Shown here: positions 56,024 to 64,000 of the stretch, piece after piece
Layout of the letters: each line of letters opens with the position of its first letter
How positions within the stretch are numbered: position 1 is the first letter of the stretch
Source: Haloplanus sp. XH21
GTDB lineage: Archaea; Halobacteriota; Halobacteria; Halobacteriales; Haloferacaceae
Length of the DNA stretch: 64,000 bases
Reading direction: 5' to 3'
NCBI RefSeq assembly: GCF_023276355.1
Contig: NZ_JALLPL010000001.1
Span: 248,001-312,000 of the forward strand
Translations under genes and position numbers: made by a program
Notes under the pieces: model-generated
What the model saw: only the letters and a program-made list of their open reading frames with translations
What the model was told of the DNA's origin: nothing
Databases searched by the model: none

Positions 56024-56584
56024 ATGAGTGACCCGGCAGATTCGATAGAGATTCAGAACGTGGTGGCGTCGACCGGCATCGGACAGGAACTCGATCTCGA
56101 AGCGTTGGCCGAGGACCTACCCGGCGCCGACTTCAACCCCGACAACTTCCCAGGGCTGGTGTATCGGACGCAGGATCCGAAGGCCGCGGCCCTCATCTTC
56201 CGGTCCGGGAAGATCGTATGCACGGGCGCGAAAAGCATCGACGATGTCCACGAGGCATTGGATATCATCTTCCAGAAACTCCGTGACCTCCAGATTCCGG
56301 TCGAGGAAGACCCGGAGATTACGGTCCAGAACATCGTCTCCAGCGCGGACCTGGGGCACACGCTCAACCTCAACGCCCTCGCCATCGGGCTGGGCCTCGA
56401 AGATGTCGAGTACGAACCGGAGCAGTTCCCGGGGCTCGTCTATCGGATGGACGATCCGGACGTCGTCATCCTGCTGTTCGGCAGCGGAAAAATCGTCATC
56501 ACGGGCGGGAAGCGGACCGCCGACGCCGCCGAAGCAGTCGAGGAGATTGTCGAGCGGATCGACGACCTGGGCCTGCTGGGATAA
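56024..56584 (+). CDS. tbp: TATA-box binding protein (canonical)
   Basis: 186 aa, the standard haloarchaeal length, from the ATG at 56024 (MSDPADSIEIQNVVAST). Both repeats have the full DNA-binding set: NFPGLVYR with ALIFRSGK in the first, QFPGLVYR with ILLFGSGK in the second, so all four intercalating phenylalanines are present. It binds TATA elements and recruits TFB and RNA polymerase. It lies upstream of, and divergent from, the rRNA operon in core chromosome. It provides the reference for the divergent copy at the left end of the window. Confidence 0.97.
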   Translation: MSDPADSIEIQNVVASTGIGQELDLEALAEDLPGADFNPDNFPGLVYRTQDPKAAALIFRSGKIVCTGAKSIDDVHEALDIIFQKLRDLQIPVEEDPEITVQNIVSSADLGHTLNLNALAIGLGLEDVEYEPEQFPGLVYRMDDPDVVILLFGSGKIVITGGKRTADAAEAVEEIVERIDDLGLLG

Positions 56585-56704
56585 CCGTAACACGCGCCCG
56601 CAACGATCATCACAGCGAGACGAGTGATCGGTCGGCCACACCCTGAGCCGTGCCGTCGCCGACTGGTCACAACGCGTTTCTCCGTCGGGACCCTACAGTG
56701 GCCG

Positions 56705-58543
56705 ATGACCGACGAGTCCGTCGATGACGGCGAAGAATCCGACATCGACACCGACGCTGTCACACGAAAGACGTTCCACGACGCGCTACAGGCGGAAGGG
56801 CGGCCCGTCGCGACCGCCCAACAGATCGCCCGCCGGCTCGACTGTTCGCAGGCCGCCGCTAGCGAGGCACTCGACCGATTGGCCGCCGACGGCGCCGCCG
56901 ACCGCCTCGACGTGGAAGCCGATCCAGTCGTCTGGTATCCGACCGAGTGGCGCGACCTCGCGGACCGCGAGCGCGTGATCCTGTTTCCCGAGCGCCGCGA
57001 ACTCGTCGTCGACCAGCCGAGCCAGTACACCCGCGCACAGCTATCACGGTTCGCCCACCTCGTCGACACCTCGGGCACCAAGGGGTATCTCTACCGCGTG
57101 CGCCAGGAGGACGTGTGGGCGGCGCCGTTCGACGATCTGAGCGCCCTCCTCCAGACGGTGCGCACCGTGCTGCCCCGTCGCTCGCCCCACCTGGAGGAGT
57201 GGATCGAGCGCCAGTGGACCCGCGCCCGGCAGTTCACGCTCACCACCCACGAGGACGGCTACACGGTCCTCGAAGCCGCGAGCGAGAGCCTGATGGGCAA
57301 CGTCGCCCGACAGAAACTCGACGAGGAACACCTGCACGCCCCCATCTCTGACACCGAAAGCTGGGTCGTCGAGGGGAGCGAGGCCGCGATCAAGCGCATC
57401 CTCTACGAGGCGGGCTACCCCGTCGTCGACGAGCGCGATCTGGAGACGGGCGACCCTCTCGATATCGATCTGACGACCTCGCTCCGTGACTACCAGCAGG
57501 ACTGGGTGGACCGCTTTCTGGACCAGCGCGCGGGTGTGTTCGTCGGCCCGTCGGGGAGCGGGAAGACCGTCGCCGCCATCGGCGCGCTCACCGCCATCGG
57601 CGGCGAGACGCTGATCCTCGTCCCGAGCCGCGAGCTCGCCGGCCAGTGGCGGACGGAACTGCTCGAACACACGACGCTCGCCCCCGAACAGATCGGCGAG
57701 TACCACGGCGGACAGAAGGACATCCGCCCGGTCACTATCGCCACCTATCAGGTCGCCGGGATGGACCGTCACCGATCGCTGTTCGACCGCCGAGAGTGGG
57801 GACTCATCGTCTACGACGAGGTCCACCACATCCCGAGCGAAGTGTATCGCCGGAGCGCAGACCTCCAGAGCAAACACCGTCTCGGCCTCTCGGCCACGCC
57901 CGTCCGGGAAGACGACCGCGAGACGGACATCTACACGTTGGTCGGCCCGCCCATCGGCACCGACTGGGACGCGCTCTTCGACGCCGGCTACGTTCAGGAG
58001 CCGGAGGTCGAAATCCGCTACCTGCCGTGGGCGAGCGACGAGGAACGAAACGCGTACGCGAGCGCGGAACCGCGGCAGAAACACCGCGTCGCCGCGGAGA
58101 ATCCGGCGAAGATCGACGAGGTTCGGCATCTGCTCGCCGAGCAGCCGACGGCGAAGGCGCTGGTGTTCGTCGACTGGCTGGATCAGGGCCGAGAGATCGC
58201 GGACGCCATCGACGCCCCCTTCGTGAGCGGGGAGACGCCCCATCACGAACGCGACCGCCTGTTCGCGGAGTTCCGGGACGGCGAGCGCCGGACGCTCGTC
58301 GTCTCCCGCGTCGGCGACGAGGGGATCGACCTGCCGAACGCGGAGCTCGCCATCGTCGCCTCGGGACTCGGCGGGTCGCGCCGCCAGGGAGCCCAGCGGG
58401 CCGGACGGACGATGCGTCCCGCCGGGAGCGCGACGGTGTACGTGCTGGCGACCCGCGGCACGAGCGAGGAGGAGTTCGCCCAGCGGCAGATGCGCCACCT
58501 CGCCGAGAAGGGGATCCGCGTGACCGAACAGGGTATCGAGTGA
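56705..58543 (+). CDS. XPB-type superfamily 2 DNA helicase
   Basis: 612 aa from the ATG at 56705. An N-terminal helix-turn-helix (ATAQQIARRLDCSQAAASEALDRL) is followed by an XPB-like region and SF2 motifs: LRDYQQDWV, Walker A VGPSGSGKTVAAIG, ILVPSRELAGQW, DEVHHIPS (DEAH-like box), LGLSATPVR, and VSRVGDEGIDLPNAE then GSRRQGAQRAGRTMRP. The family unwinds DNA in repair and transcription. The extreme GC content creates a long antisense frame that is not a gene. Confidence 0.93.
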   Translation: MTDESVDDGEESDIDTDAVTRKTFHDALQAEGRPVATAQQIARRLDCSQAAASEALDRLAADGAADRLDVEADPVVWYPTEWRDLADRERVILFPERRELVVDQPSQYTRAQLSRFAHLVDTSGTKGYLYRVRQEDVWAAPFDDLSALLQTVRTVLPRRSPHLEEWIERQWTRARQFTLTTHEDGYTVLEAASESLMGNVARQKLDEEHLHAPISDTESWVVEGSEAAIKRILYEAGYPVVDERDLETGDPLDIDLTTSLRDYQQDWVDRFLDQRAGVFVGPSGSGKTVAAIGALTAIGGETLILVPSRELAGQWRTELLEHTTLAPEQIGEYHGGQKDIRPVTIATYQVAGMDRHRSLFDRREWGLIVYDEVHHIPSEVYRRSADLQSKHRLGLSATPVREDDRETDIYTLVGPPIGTDWDALFDAGYVQEPEVEIRYLPWASDEERNAYASAEPRQKHRVAAENPAKIDEVRHLLAEQPTAKALVFVDWLDQGREIADAIDAPFVSGETPHHERDRLFAEFRDGERRTLVVSRVGDEGIDLPNAELAIVASGLGGSRRQGAQRAGRTMRPAGSATVYVLATRGTSEEEFAQRQMRHLAEKGIRVTEQGIE

Positions 58544-58551
58544 CGGCCGGG

Positions 58552-59598
58552 CTACAGTTCGGCGTCGAGCGCGTCCATCGCCCGTTCGACACGGTCGATT
58601 TTGGCGTTGTACCCCATATGTCCGACGCGCAACACGTCGTCTCCGAGCCCGCCGAGCCCCGTCGCGAGCGTCACGTCGTGATCGGCGCGGAGACGCTTCT
58701 GTAAGTCGCCGGCCCGTCCCGGAACGGAAAATGCGGTGACCGTCGGCGAACTTCGCGACGGATCGGGGTACGTCTCCAGCCCCATCCCACGGCCGCGCTC
58801 CCGACAGACAGCGGCCGCCTCGCGGTGGCGGTCGTACACCTCGTCGAGCCCCTCCGTGAGAAGCAGATCGAGAGCCTGATCGAGGGCCACCACGAGCGTC
58901 GTCAGATGCGTGTACGGATAGGGCTGCTCGGCGTCGCGCCAGGGGAGCAGATTCGTGTACAGCGGATCGGGATCCCGTGCCTCGATGCGCTCCCAGGCGG
59001 CGTCGCTGACGGAACAGACGGCGAGCCCAGGTGGCGCGCTGAAGCATTTCTGCGACGCGCCGAGACAGAGGTCGATGCGGTCGGTCGGTACCGGCACCCC
59101 ACCGAGCGAGGAGACGGCGTCGACGACGGTCAACACGCCGTGGTCGTCGAACAGGTCGAGCGCGGCGTCGAGGTCGTTGAGCGTGCCGGTCGGCGTCTCG
59201 CAGTGGACCATCGTCGCGAGATCGAACGTTCCCTCCTCGAGCGTCGATGCCAGCGCGTCGATATCGAGCGGCTGGTCGTAGCCAGCGCCGACAACCGTCG
59301 CCTCGCCGCCGTAGCTCTCGACGAACTCGGCGAACCCGTCGCCGTAGGGGCCGTTCGAGAGACAGAGCACGCGATCGCCGGGGGCGACGGTCGAGGCGAT
59401 GGCCGCCTCCAGGCCGAGGATTCCCTCGCCGCCGAGAACGACGATATCGTCGTCGGTGCCGTACACCACTTCGAGTTTTTCGCGCACGGCGTCGTATCGC
59501 TCGGCGAACGCGGGATCGACGTCGGGGTTGAGCAGTTCGTGGCTCATCACCTCTCTGACCGACGGGGGGAGCGCCGTCGGGCCGGGCGTCAGGAGCAT
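58552..59598 (-). CDS. Class-V aminotransferase (serine-pyruvate/alanine-glyoxylate type)
   Basis: 348 aa from the ATG at 59598 (MLLTPGPTALPPSV); upstream in-frame sequence overlaps the divergent gene and reads as non-coding. The N-terminal TPGPT, the VVDAVSSLGG motif (158-167) and the PLP-lysine loop GASQKCFSAPPG (Lys184) define the class-V fold. It should transfer amino groups between alanine or serine and glyoxylate or pyruvate. The divergent neighbour starts 94 nt away. Substrate choice cannot be read from sequence alone. Confidence 0.93.
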   Translation of the reverse strand: MLLTPGPTALPPSVREVMSHELLNPDVDPAFAERYDAVREKLEVVYGTDDDIVVLGGEGILGLEAAIASTVAPGDRVLCLSNGPYGDGFAEFVESYGGEATVVGAGYDQPLDIDALASTLEEGTFDLATMVHCETPTGTLNDLDAALDLFDDHGVLTVVDAVSSLGGVPVPTDRIDLCLGASQKCFSAPPGLAVCSVSDAAWERIEARDPDPLYTNLLPWRDAEQPYPYTHLTTLVVALDQALDLLLTEGLDEVYDRHREAAAVCRERGRGMGLETYPDPSRSSPTVTAFSVPGRAGDLQKRLRADHDVTLATGLGGLGDDVLRVGHMGYNAKIDRVERAMDALDAEL

Positions 59599-59691
59599 AC
59601 GCGTGTGTTCGGCCCCAGCGGCTTGTAGCGTGTGGCCCAAATCGGTCGCCGGACGGGAAGGCACATGGGCGGGGCGGGCGTAGCGACGCCC

Positions 59692-60660
59692 ATGACCGGA
59701 AAACTCGACCGAGCGGTGCTGTCGGAGTTCGTCCTCCAGCGAACCGGGGCGTCGAGTGCGAATCTGATCGCCGGCCCCGCGTTCGGGGAGGACGCGGCCG
59801 CAGTCCGAGTGGGCGATCGGACGCTCATCGCCAGCACCGATCCCATCTCGCTCGCGGCCGAACGCATCGGGCAACTGGCCGTCGCCGTCGCCGCTAACGA
59901 CGTCGCGGCTGCTGGGGGGCGCCCGGAGTTCCTGCTCAGCACCGTCCTCCTACCCGACGCCGACGTCGACCGCCTCGACACCATCACGGCCCAACTCGAC
60001 ATCGAGGCCGACCGCCTCGGCCTGACCATCGCCGGCGGACACACCGAGGTCGTCGCCGGCCTCGAACGGCCACTCTGCTCGCTCACCTGCTTCGGCGTCG
60101 CCGACCGCTACGTCTCGACCGGCGGCGCGACGCCCGGCGATCACGTCCTCTTGACCAAGGGCGCCGGGGTCGAGGCAACGGGCGTCATCGCCACCGACTT
60201 CCGCGACCGCCTCGACCTCTCCCAGAACGTCGTCGACCGCGCGACGGCCGCCTTCGACGACCTCAGCGTCCTGCGCGAGGCAGCGGTGCTCTCGCCCGTG
60301 GCGACGGCGATGCACGACCCGACCGAGGGCGGTGTGCTCGAGGGCCTGATCGAACTGGCGCTATCCGCGGACGTGACGCTCGATATCGACTCCGAACGGA
60401 TCCACGTGCGCGAGGAAACGCAGGCGGTGTGTGACGCCGTCAGCGTCGACCCGCTCCGCGTCCTCGGGTCGGGCGCCCTGCTGGCGACCGTCCCCGACGG
60501 GGATGTGGCGGACGCGCAGGCCGCGTTGTCCGACGCCGGAATCGAGGCCGTCGATATCGGCCGCGTCGAAGCGGGACCCGCCGGCGTCATTCTCGGAGAA
60601 GAGCGGTACGTCGAACCGATCCGCGACGACATGTACGCGCTGTGGGGCGATGACGAGTGA
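59692..60660 (+). CDS. HypE/AIR-synthase-related protein
   Basis: 322 aa from the ATG at 59692. The AIR-synthase fold is clear: AGPAFGEDAAAVRVG near residues 27-42, ASTDPISLAAERIGQLAVAVAANDVAAAGGRP, the GGHTEV motif, VLLTKGAGVEATGVIA, and MHDPTEGGVLEGLIE. Such proteins bind ATP and act in hydrogenase maturation (HypE), thiamine-phosphate or purine metabolism. The C-terminal Cys of true HypE is absent, so a non-hydrogenase relative is more likely. It is convergent with the next gene. Confidence 0.9.
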   Translation: MTGKLDRAVLSEFVLQRTGASSANLIAGPAFGEDAAAVRVGDRTLIASTDPISLAAERIGQLAVAVAANDVAAAGGRPEFLLSTVLLPDADVDRLDTITAQLDIEADRLGLTIAGGHTEVVAGLERPLCSLTCFGVADRYVSTGGATPGDHVLLTKGAGVEATGVIATDFRDRLDLSQNVVDRATAAFDDLSVLREAAVLSPVATAMHDPTEGGVLEGLIELALSADVTLDIDSERIHVREETQAVCDAVSVDPLRVLGSGALLATVPDGDVADAQAALSDAGIEAVDIGRVEAGPAGVILGEERYVEPIRDDMYALWGDDE

Positions 60661-60678
60661 TCCAGGGCTCCGTTGCCG

Positions 60679-61449
60679 TCACTCGTCCGCGAAATCCGGT
60701 TCAGCCCACGGATCGTCGGCGTCGACGGCATCGAGGGCGTGGGCCACCTCTTCCTCAGTGTAGTCGTACGCGTCGAGCATGAGATACAGGCGCTTCCAGC
60801 GAGCGCCCACATCCGTCTCGCCCACGGGGCCGACGCGGGCGCCGTGGACCCGGAAGAACGGCGAACTCCGGTCCAGTCGCGCGCCCTCACCAGTGTGGCC
60901 GTCGAGCGCGACATCGTATCGGCCGCCCGCCGAGAGGTCGTCGGGCGTCACCGGGAAGGTGTGCGTCGGCTCCTCGCCGGCCGACCGGGCTTCGGCGCGC
61001 TTGTCCGCGATGGCGTGGAAGGCGTTGACCGCGTTCGCCCCCTCGCGGGCGGCGCGAGCGCGGGCGACGACGAGGGCGGCCTGCACCGCCGCCATCTGCC
61101 CGCGCCGGGAGCCCATCTCCCAGCGCTCGGCCAACTCCTCGTAGCGGCCGACGAGCAGGGCGGCCTGCTGATCCGCTTGCAGATCCTCGACGACGAACGT
61201 GTTCAGTCGCTCCCAGAGGTTCCACCCAAACCCCGAGCGGGCGAGTTCCCAGGCACACCACACGGACACCTCCTCGTCGCCGCGACGGATCGCCTTCTGG
61301 AGCAGGCTGACGACCGCGTAGCGGTTGAACCCGCCGTCCGTCTCGTCGGCGCCCGTCTCCTCGCCGAAGTCGTTGGTCCCCGTGGCCTCCGGCGCCTCCG
61401 TCTCCAGTTCGCCGTCCGGACCGAAGGTCGCCTGTCGCTCCTCGTCCAT
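60679..61449 (-). CDS. RarA/MgsA C-terminal-domain-like protein
   Basis: 256 aa. Residues about 45-140 (AVVSLLQKAIRRGDEEVSVWCAWELARSG...) resemble the C-terminal oligomerisation domain of RarA/MgsA ATPases, in which several helices surround an A-I-R-R-G/S-D-E motif. The AAA ATPase module is absent. Stand-alone forms are common in haloarchaea and uncharacterised. The rest is acidic and unrecognised. It ends 18 nt from the HypE-like gene, and its start is 95 nt before tRNA-Tyr. Confidence 0.78.
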   Translation of the reverse strand: MDEERQATFGPDGELETEAPEATGTNDFGEETGADETDGGFNRYAVVSLLQKAIRRGDEEVSVWCAWELARSGFGWNLWERLNTFVVEDLQADQQAALLVGRYEELAERWEMGSRRGQMAAVQAALVVARARAAREGANAVNAFHAIADKRAEARSAGEEPTHTFPVTPDDLSAGGRYDVALDGHTGEGARLDRSSPFFRVHGARVGPVGETDVGARWKRLYLMLDAYDYTEEEVAHALDAVDADDPWAEPDFADE

Positions 61450-61543
61450 GCCGCGGGGAACGTGACCGGCCGACGAAAGCGTTCGGATCGGGCGGCCGAA
61501 TGAGAATCCTTAAGGCCAGTCTGCCGATTAGGTGTAGGTGCGC

Positions 61544-61617
61544 CCGCCCTTAGCTCAGACTGGTAGAGCAGCCGACTGTAGATCGGCTTGCCCCCCGTTC
61601 AAATCGGGGAGGGCGGA
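61544..61617 (+). tRNA. tRNA-Tyr (GTA)
   Basis: 74 nt. Acceptor CCGCCCT/AGGGCGG, D-arm TTAGCTCAGACTGGTAGAGC, anticodon loop CTGTAGA with GTA, T-arm CCCCGTTCAAATCGGGG and discriminator A. It is followed by two displaced copies of its 3' part, so it is a natural integration target. Confidence 0.95.
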
Positions 61618-61649
61618 CTCGTTTTCGAGCCGCATCACAGTTTCCCAAT

Positions 61650-61838
61650 GATCGGCTTGCCCCCCGTCCCCGCGAGCGAAGCGAGCGGGGAACAGCGAGA
61701 CGAGCGAAGCGAGTCTCGCCCGCTTCAAATCGGGGAGGGCGGATTTTCTCCGAAAATCTAACCGAGCCGATTTGAGCTTGTGAGGCGCGCGCAACGAAGT
61801 AAGCACGTCTCACAGTGTTCAAAATCGGGGAGGGCGGA
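61650..61838 (+). repeat. Two displaced copies of the tRNA-Tyr 3' end (attachment-site scars)
   Basis: Copy A repeats GATCGGCTTGCCCCCCG (61650-61666), matching the anticodon-stem to T-arm part of tRNA-Tyr. It is then interrupted by about 57 nt containing two GAGCGAAGCGA-type hairpins, and resumes with TTCAAATCGGGGAGGGCGGA (61724-61743). Copy B (61818-61838) repeats the last 20 nt with one extra A. Such duplicates of tRNA 3' ends are left by tRNA-targeted integrases. The following 61,839-62,144 holds no gene I can support. Confidence 0.7.
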
Positions 61839-62144
61839 TACATTTCACCGCCGAACTACGGCAGAACAGCGATTGCTGTTTTCTGCCGCCTCGATAACCT
61901 GATGCCGCTGATTCCTGTTTCGGTCTTCCCCGTCCGATTCCGAAGTGTGGCGAGCATCAAGTCGGACCGCCTCGCTGCCCTGCGGTTCTTCCAATCGAAC
62001 GGAGGGGATCGTGGTGGCGTGATTTGAATGTGTCACTACCGGTGTCGCGTCTGCAAGTAGCACGCGATCAACGAAGATGGAAAACTCGACTTCGGAAATC
62101 GGTGAAGTCACATGAAAACCCTACTTCAGGCAATGAGACGAGCT

Positions 62145-63356
62145 CTAATCCATCGAGTCCAGTGTCACCTGCTTCGTCGGCCCCCCGATATCTTCTCGCC
62201 GCTCTTCAAATTGATTGATCGGGAGAGAACCAGATCGAAGCGTGCGTATTCGCTCCTGATCTCGCCCGGTCAGCTCCTCGTCATAGACAGCTTCCTTGAG
62301 GTAGTATCCGATCACTTCACCGAGGTACGGAGGAACAGCGTTCCCGATCTGCCGCCGGATAGAGACTAGCCCACCGACGAACTGGTACCGATCCGGGAAC
62401 GTCTGCAAACGCGCCCCCTCGCGTGGCGTGAGCCCGCGATCTTGGAACGGATGAATGCAACGTGCGCTTGAGGGCTTTGACATATTCGACGTGATCGCAA
62501 CGGCGGGCTTCTCGGAGTCAAGCCGCGAGTACGAGTTATGGTATCCGGACGACGGCTGAAGCTCGTCGGGGATCTCCGTTCGATTCCCGCCGTCGGAGAT
62601 ATGCGAAATCATCTCGACCATGTCGTCGTCGTGGTCAGCTGCTTGGTGGATCGTCAGTTCCTGATTGTCGCCGCGGAGATCTCGCTGTAAAACCGTCCGC
62701 GGCGTCTGGTCGTACCTCGTGACTTCCTCTCCCGGTCCGACCTCCGGGAGATCGCCGATACCATCCATCACGCCCGGTGTCTCTATCGGATCGAGTTCGT
62801 AGCCCTCGATCGAGTGAGCTGGCGGTTCGTCCCGAAACGCGAGGACGATGAGACGTCGTCGATGCTGTGGAACTCCAAAGTCCGAGGCAGTAACGACATT
62901 CGGGACGACCTCGTACCCGATGTTGGCGAAAGACTCCTTCACTGCCTCGAAGAACTCGCCGTCGGCAGTGTTCTCCATGCCTCGGACGTTTTCGAACACC
63001 GCCGCTTTCGGTTGTAACTCGTCTACCCACTCGATGAAGTACGTGAAGAGATGGTTCCGCTCGTCGGACCCATCCGGACTCACCACCTCGGAGAACCCCT
63101 GACACGGAGGGCCTCCGGCGACGAGGTCGATGGACGCACCGCCGACTAACTCCGAGATCTCGCCCGAGTCGACCTCCCGGATATCGCCCGTTATCTCCTC
63201 AACTTCGAAGTCATCTCGGTTTTTCGCGAAAGACCTCTGAGCATCTTCATCAACTTCCACGGCGTGAACCGCCTCGAACCCGGCGTTTTCGAGCCCTAAA
63301 GAGAGGCCTCCGGCACCTGCGAATAGATCGACGTACCTCAGCGTCTGAGCACTCAT
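62145..63356 (-). CDS. DNA (cytosine-5) methyltransferase
   Basis: 403 aa from the ATG at 63356; a TTG one codon earlier is possible. The C5 methyltransferase motifs are complete: motif I LRYVDLFAGAGGLSLGL, motif IV GGPPCQGFS with the catalytic Cys85, motif VI FENVRGM, motif VIII QHRRRLIVLAFR, motif IX/X LTPREGARLQTFPD and RQIGNAVPPYLGEVIG. It methylates cytosine at a sequence it recognises. No nuclease partner is seen inside the window, though the unknown genes to the right could include one. It lies in the tRNA-Tyr-associated accessory region. Confidence 0.95.
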   Translation of the reverse strand: MSAQTLRYVDLFAGAGGLSLGLENAGFEAVHAVEVDEDAQRSFAKNRDDFEVEEITGDIREVDSGEISELVGGASIDLVAGGPPCQGFSEVVSPDGSDERNHLFTYFIEWVDELQPKAAVFENVRGMENTADGEFFEAVKESFANIGYEVVPNVVTASDFGVPQHRRRLIVLAFRDEPPAHSIEGYELDPIETPGVMDGIGDLPEVGPGEEVTRYDQTPRTVLQRDLRGDNQELTIHQAADHDDDMVEMISHISDGGNRTEIPDELQPSSGYHNSYSRLDSEKPAVAITSNMSKPSSARCIHPFQDRGLTPREGARLQTFPDRYQFVGGLVSIRRQIGNAVPPYLGEVIGYYLKEAVYDEELTGRDQERIRTLRSGSLPINQFEERREDIGGPTKQVTLDSMD

Positions 63357-63447
63357 CAACTATGCCTACTTTCGTCTATATCGCATTTAACCATTCGCAC
63401 TCCTTGAACCCAGTATTCACAACTGAGCAACTGAAACAGACAGATCA

Positions 63448-63702
63448 ATGGTCGAGATTCCGATTACGGTCGAGGTCAAACAACGGAAGTACGGCACAGA
63501 ACGCTCAATCAATATTCTCGACCAAAACTCTCGGAAGAAGTTCATCGACACCCAGAACTGGCGACTCAAAAAGCTGGAAATCAGCGGTGATCTGCGCGAA
63601 GAATTAGATCTCGATTCAATACCGGAAGCGGAAATGATCGGACACATTGAGGTCGACCCTGAAACCTTCGAATGGGGGTTCATCGACGAGAGGAATCGAT
63701 AA
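63448..63702 (+). CDS. Hypothetical small protein divergent from the methyltransferase
   Basis: 84 aa, strand-rich N-terminus (EIPITVEVKQRKYGTERSI) and a helical acidic middle (LKKLEISGDLREELDLDSI). No family recognised. It starts 91 nt from the methyltransferase start in the opposite direction. It may belong to the same restriction-modification cassette as the frame at the right edge. The 153 nt to that frame hold nothing recognisable. Confidence 0.5.
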   Translation: MVEIPITVEVKQRKYGTERSINILDQNSRKKFIDTQNWRLKKLEISGDLREELDLDSIPEAEMIGHIEVDPETFEWGFIDERNR

Positions 63703-63855
63703 TTCGGGGCACGCGTAGCCTCGGATTCAATCTCTCCCCAACATTCAATTCAGCACTCCGCTAGCGATGTTCTGTATGTACTATTTCGTAGACGCCGTCG
63801 CTGAATATCGACCCTCGACTGCACTCCTCTCTCTCTACTGGGGCGGATCTCAGTC

Positions 63856-64000
63856 ATGAGTTACGAGCGATCCACCCAGGAAAAACTAGCAATCGCCGAC
63901 TTTCTCTCCGACTACTTCCCCGAACGATACGACGAGGTACAGACACAGTTCGATCAAGCTGACGAGGACGGCGGGACGAGGAACTTCGATGAAGAGTTCT
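63856..64000 (+). CDS. Partial gene cut by the window end
   Basis: The ATG at 63856 opens at least 48 codons (MSYERSTQEKLAIADFLSDY...), acidic and helical with normal composition. It runs off the window. Its place after the small gene and the C5 methyltransferase makes a restriction enzyme or other defence component plausible, but too little is visible to say. Confidence 0.5.
   Translation, partial: MSYERSTQEKLAIADFLSDYFPERYDEVQTQFDQADEDGGTRNFDEEF

Noticed and set aside
57044-59047. Very long antisense frame across the XPB-type helicase gene
   Set aside because: It mirrors a high-GC coding gene; the arginine-rich product has no domain and the sense strand has all SF2 motifs.
61845-62111. 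88-aa frame downstream of the cytosine methyltransferase
   Set aside because: Irregular composition, no motif, and it overlaps the scarred attachment region.

Overview
The window is haloarchaeal chromosome (class Halobacteria). The evidence is GC-rich DNA, very acidic predicted proteins, archaeal basal transcription factors (two TBP and two TFB genes), many leaderless promoters with a TATA element about 25-30 nt before the start codon, and a complete 16S-tRNA-Ala-23S-5S-tRNA-Cys operon. The species cannot be named from sequence alone.

Region 1 (1-31.4 kb) is a dense defence and DNA-processing island. In order it holds: a restriction-modification operon (AbrB-like protein, 1,367-aa type IIG-like enzyme, 57-aa protein, divergent TBP); a SbcD/SbcC-like (YhaO/YhaN-like) pair with flanking hypothetical genes; a DUF2254-like membrane protein; a Schlafen-type AlbA_2 protein; a TFB; a long prokaryotic Argonaute whose PIWI catalytic positions look lost; a HEXXH metalloprotein with a small partner; an AddA/AddB-like helicase-nuclease pair; a DUF6884 protein divergent from a GIY-YIG-like protein; and a PD-(D/E)XK protein. 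An inactive Argonaute beside a RecBCD-type end-processing pair is the most attractive candidate for an undescribed system.

Region 2 (31.4-50.1 kb) looks like an integrated plasmid or conjugative element. It carries an ArdC-like protein, many small zinc-ribbon proteins, a broken Mrr-type nuclease gene, an AbiE-type toxin-antitoxin pair, a second TFB, an RPA-like OB-fold protein, a HalOD1 protein, a winged-helix regulator, an NrS-1/PrimPol-like protein and a 1,479-aa HerA/TraG-like ATPase. Several of its genes, and the TFB of region 1, share recurrent 5' leader hairpins, some with Shine-Dalgarno motifs. No integrase is visible.

Region 3 (50.2-61.5 kb) is core chromosome: the rRNA operon on the minus strand with its processing stems and promoters, then the canonical TBP, an XPB-type helicase, a class-V aminotransferase, a HypE/AIR-synthase-like protein and a RarA C-terminal-like protein. 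Region 4 (61.5-64 kb) begins with tRNA-Tyr followed by two displaced copies of its 3' end, then a DNA cytosine-5 methyltransferase, a small unknown gene and a gene cut by the window end. It looks like another integration hotspot.
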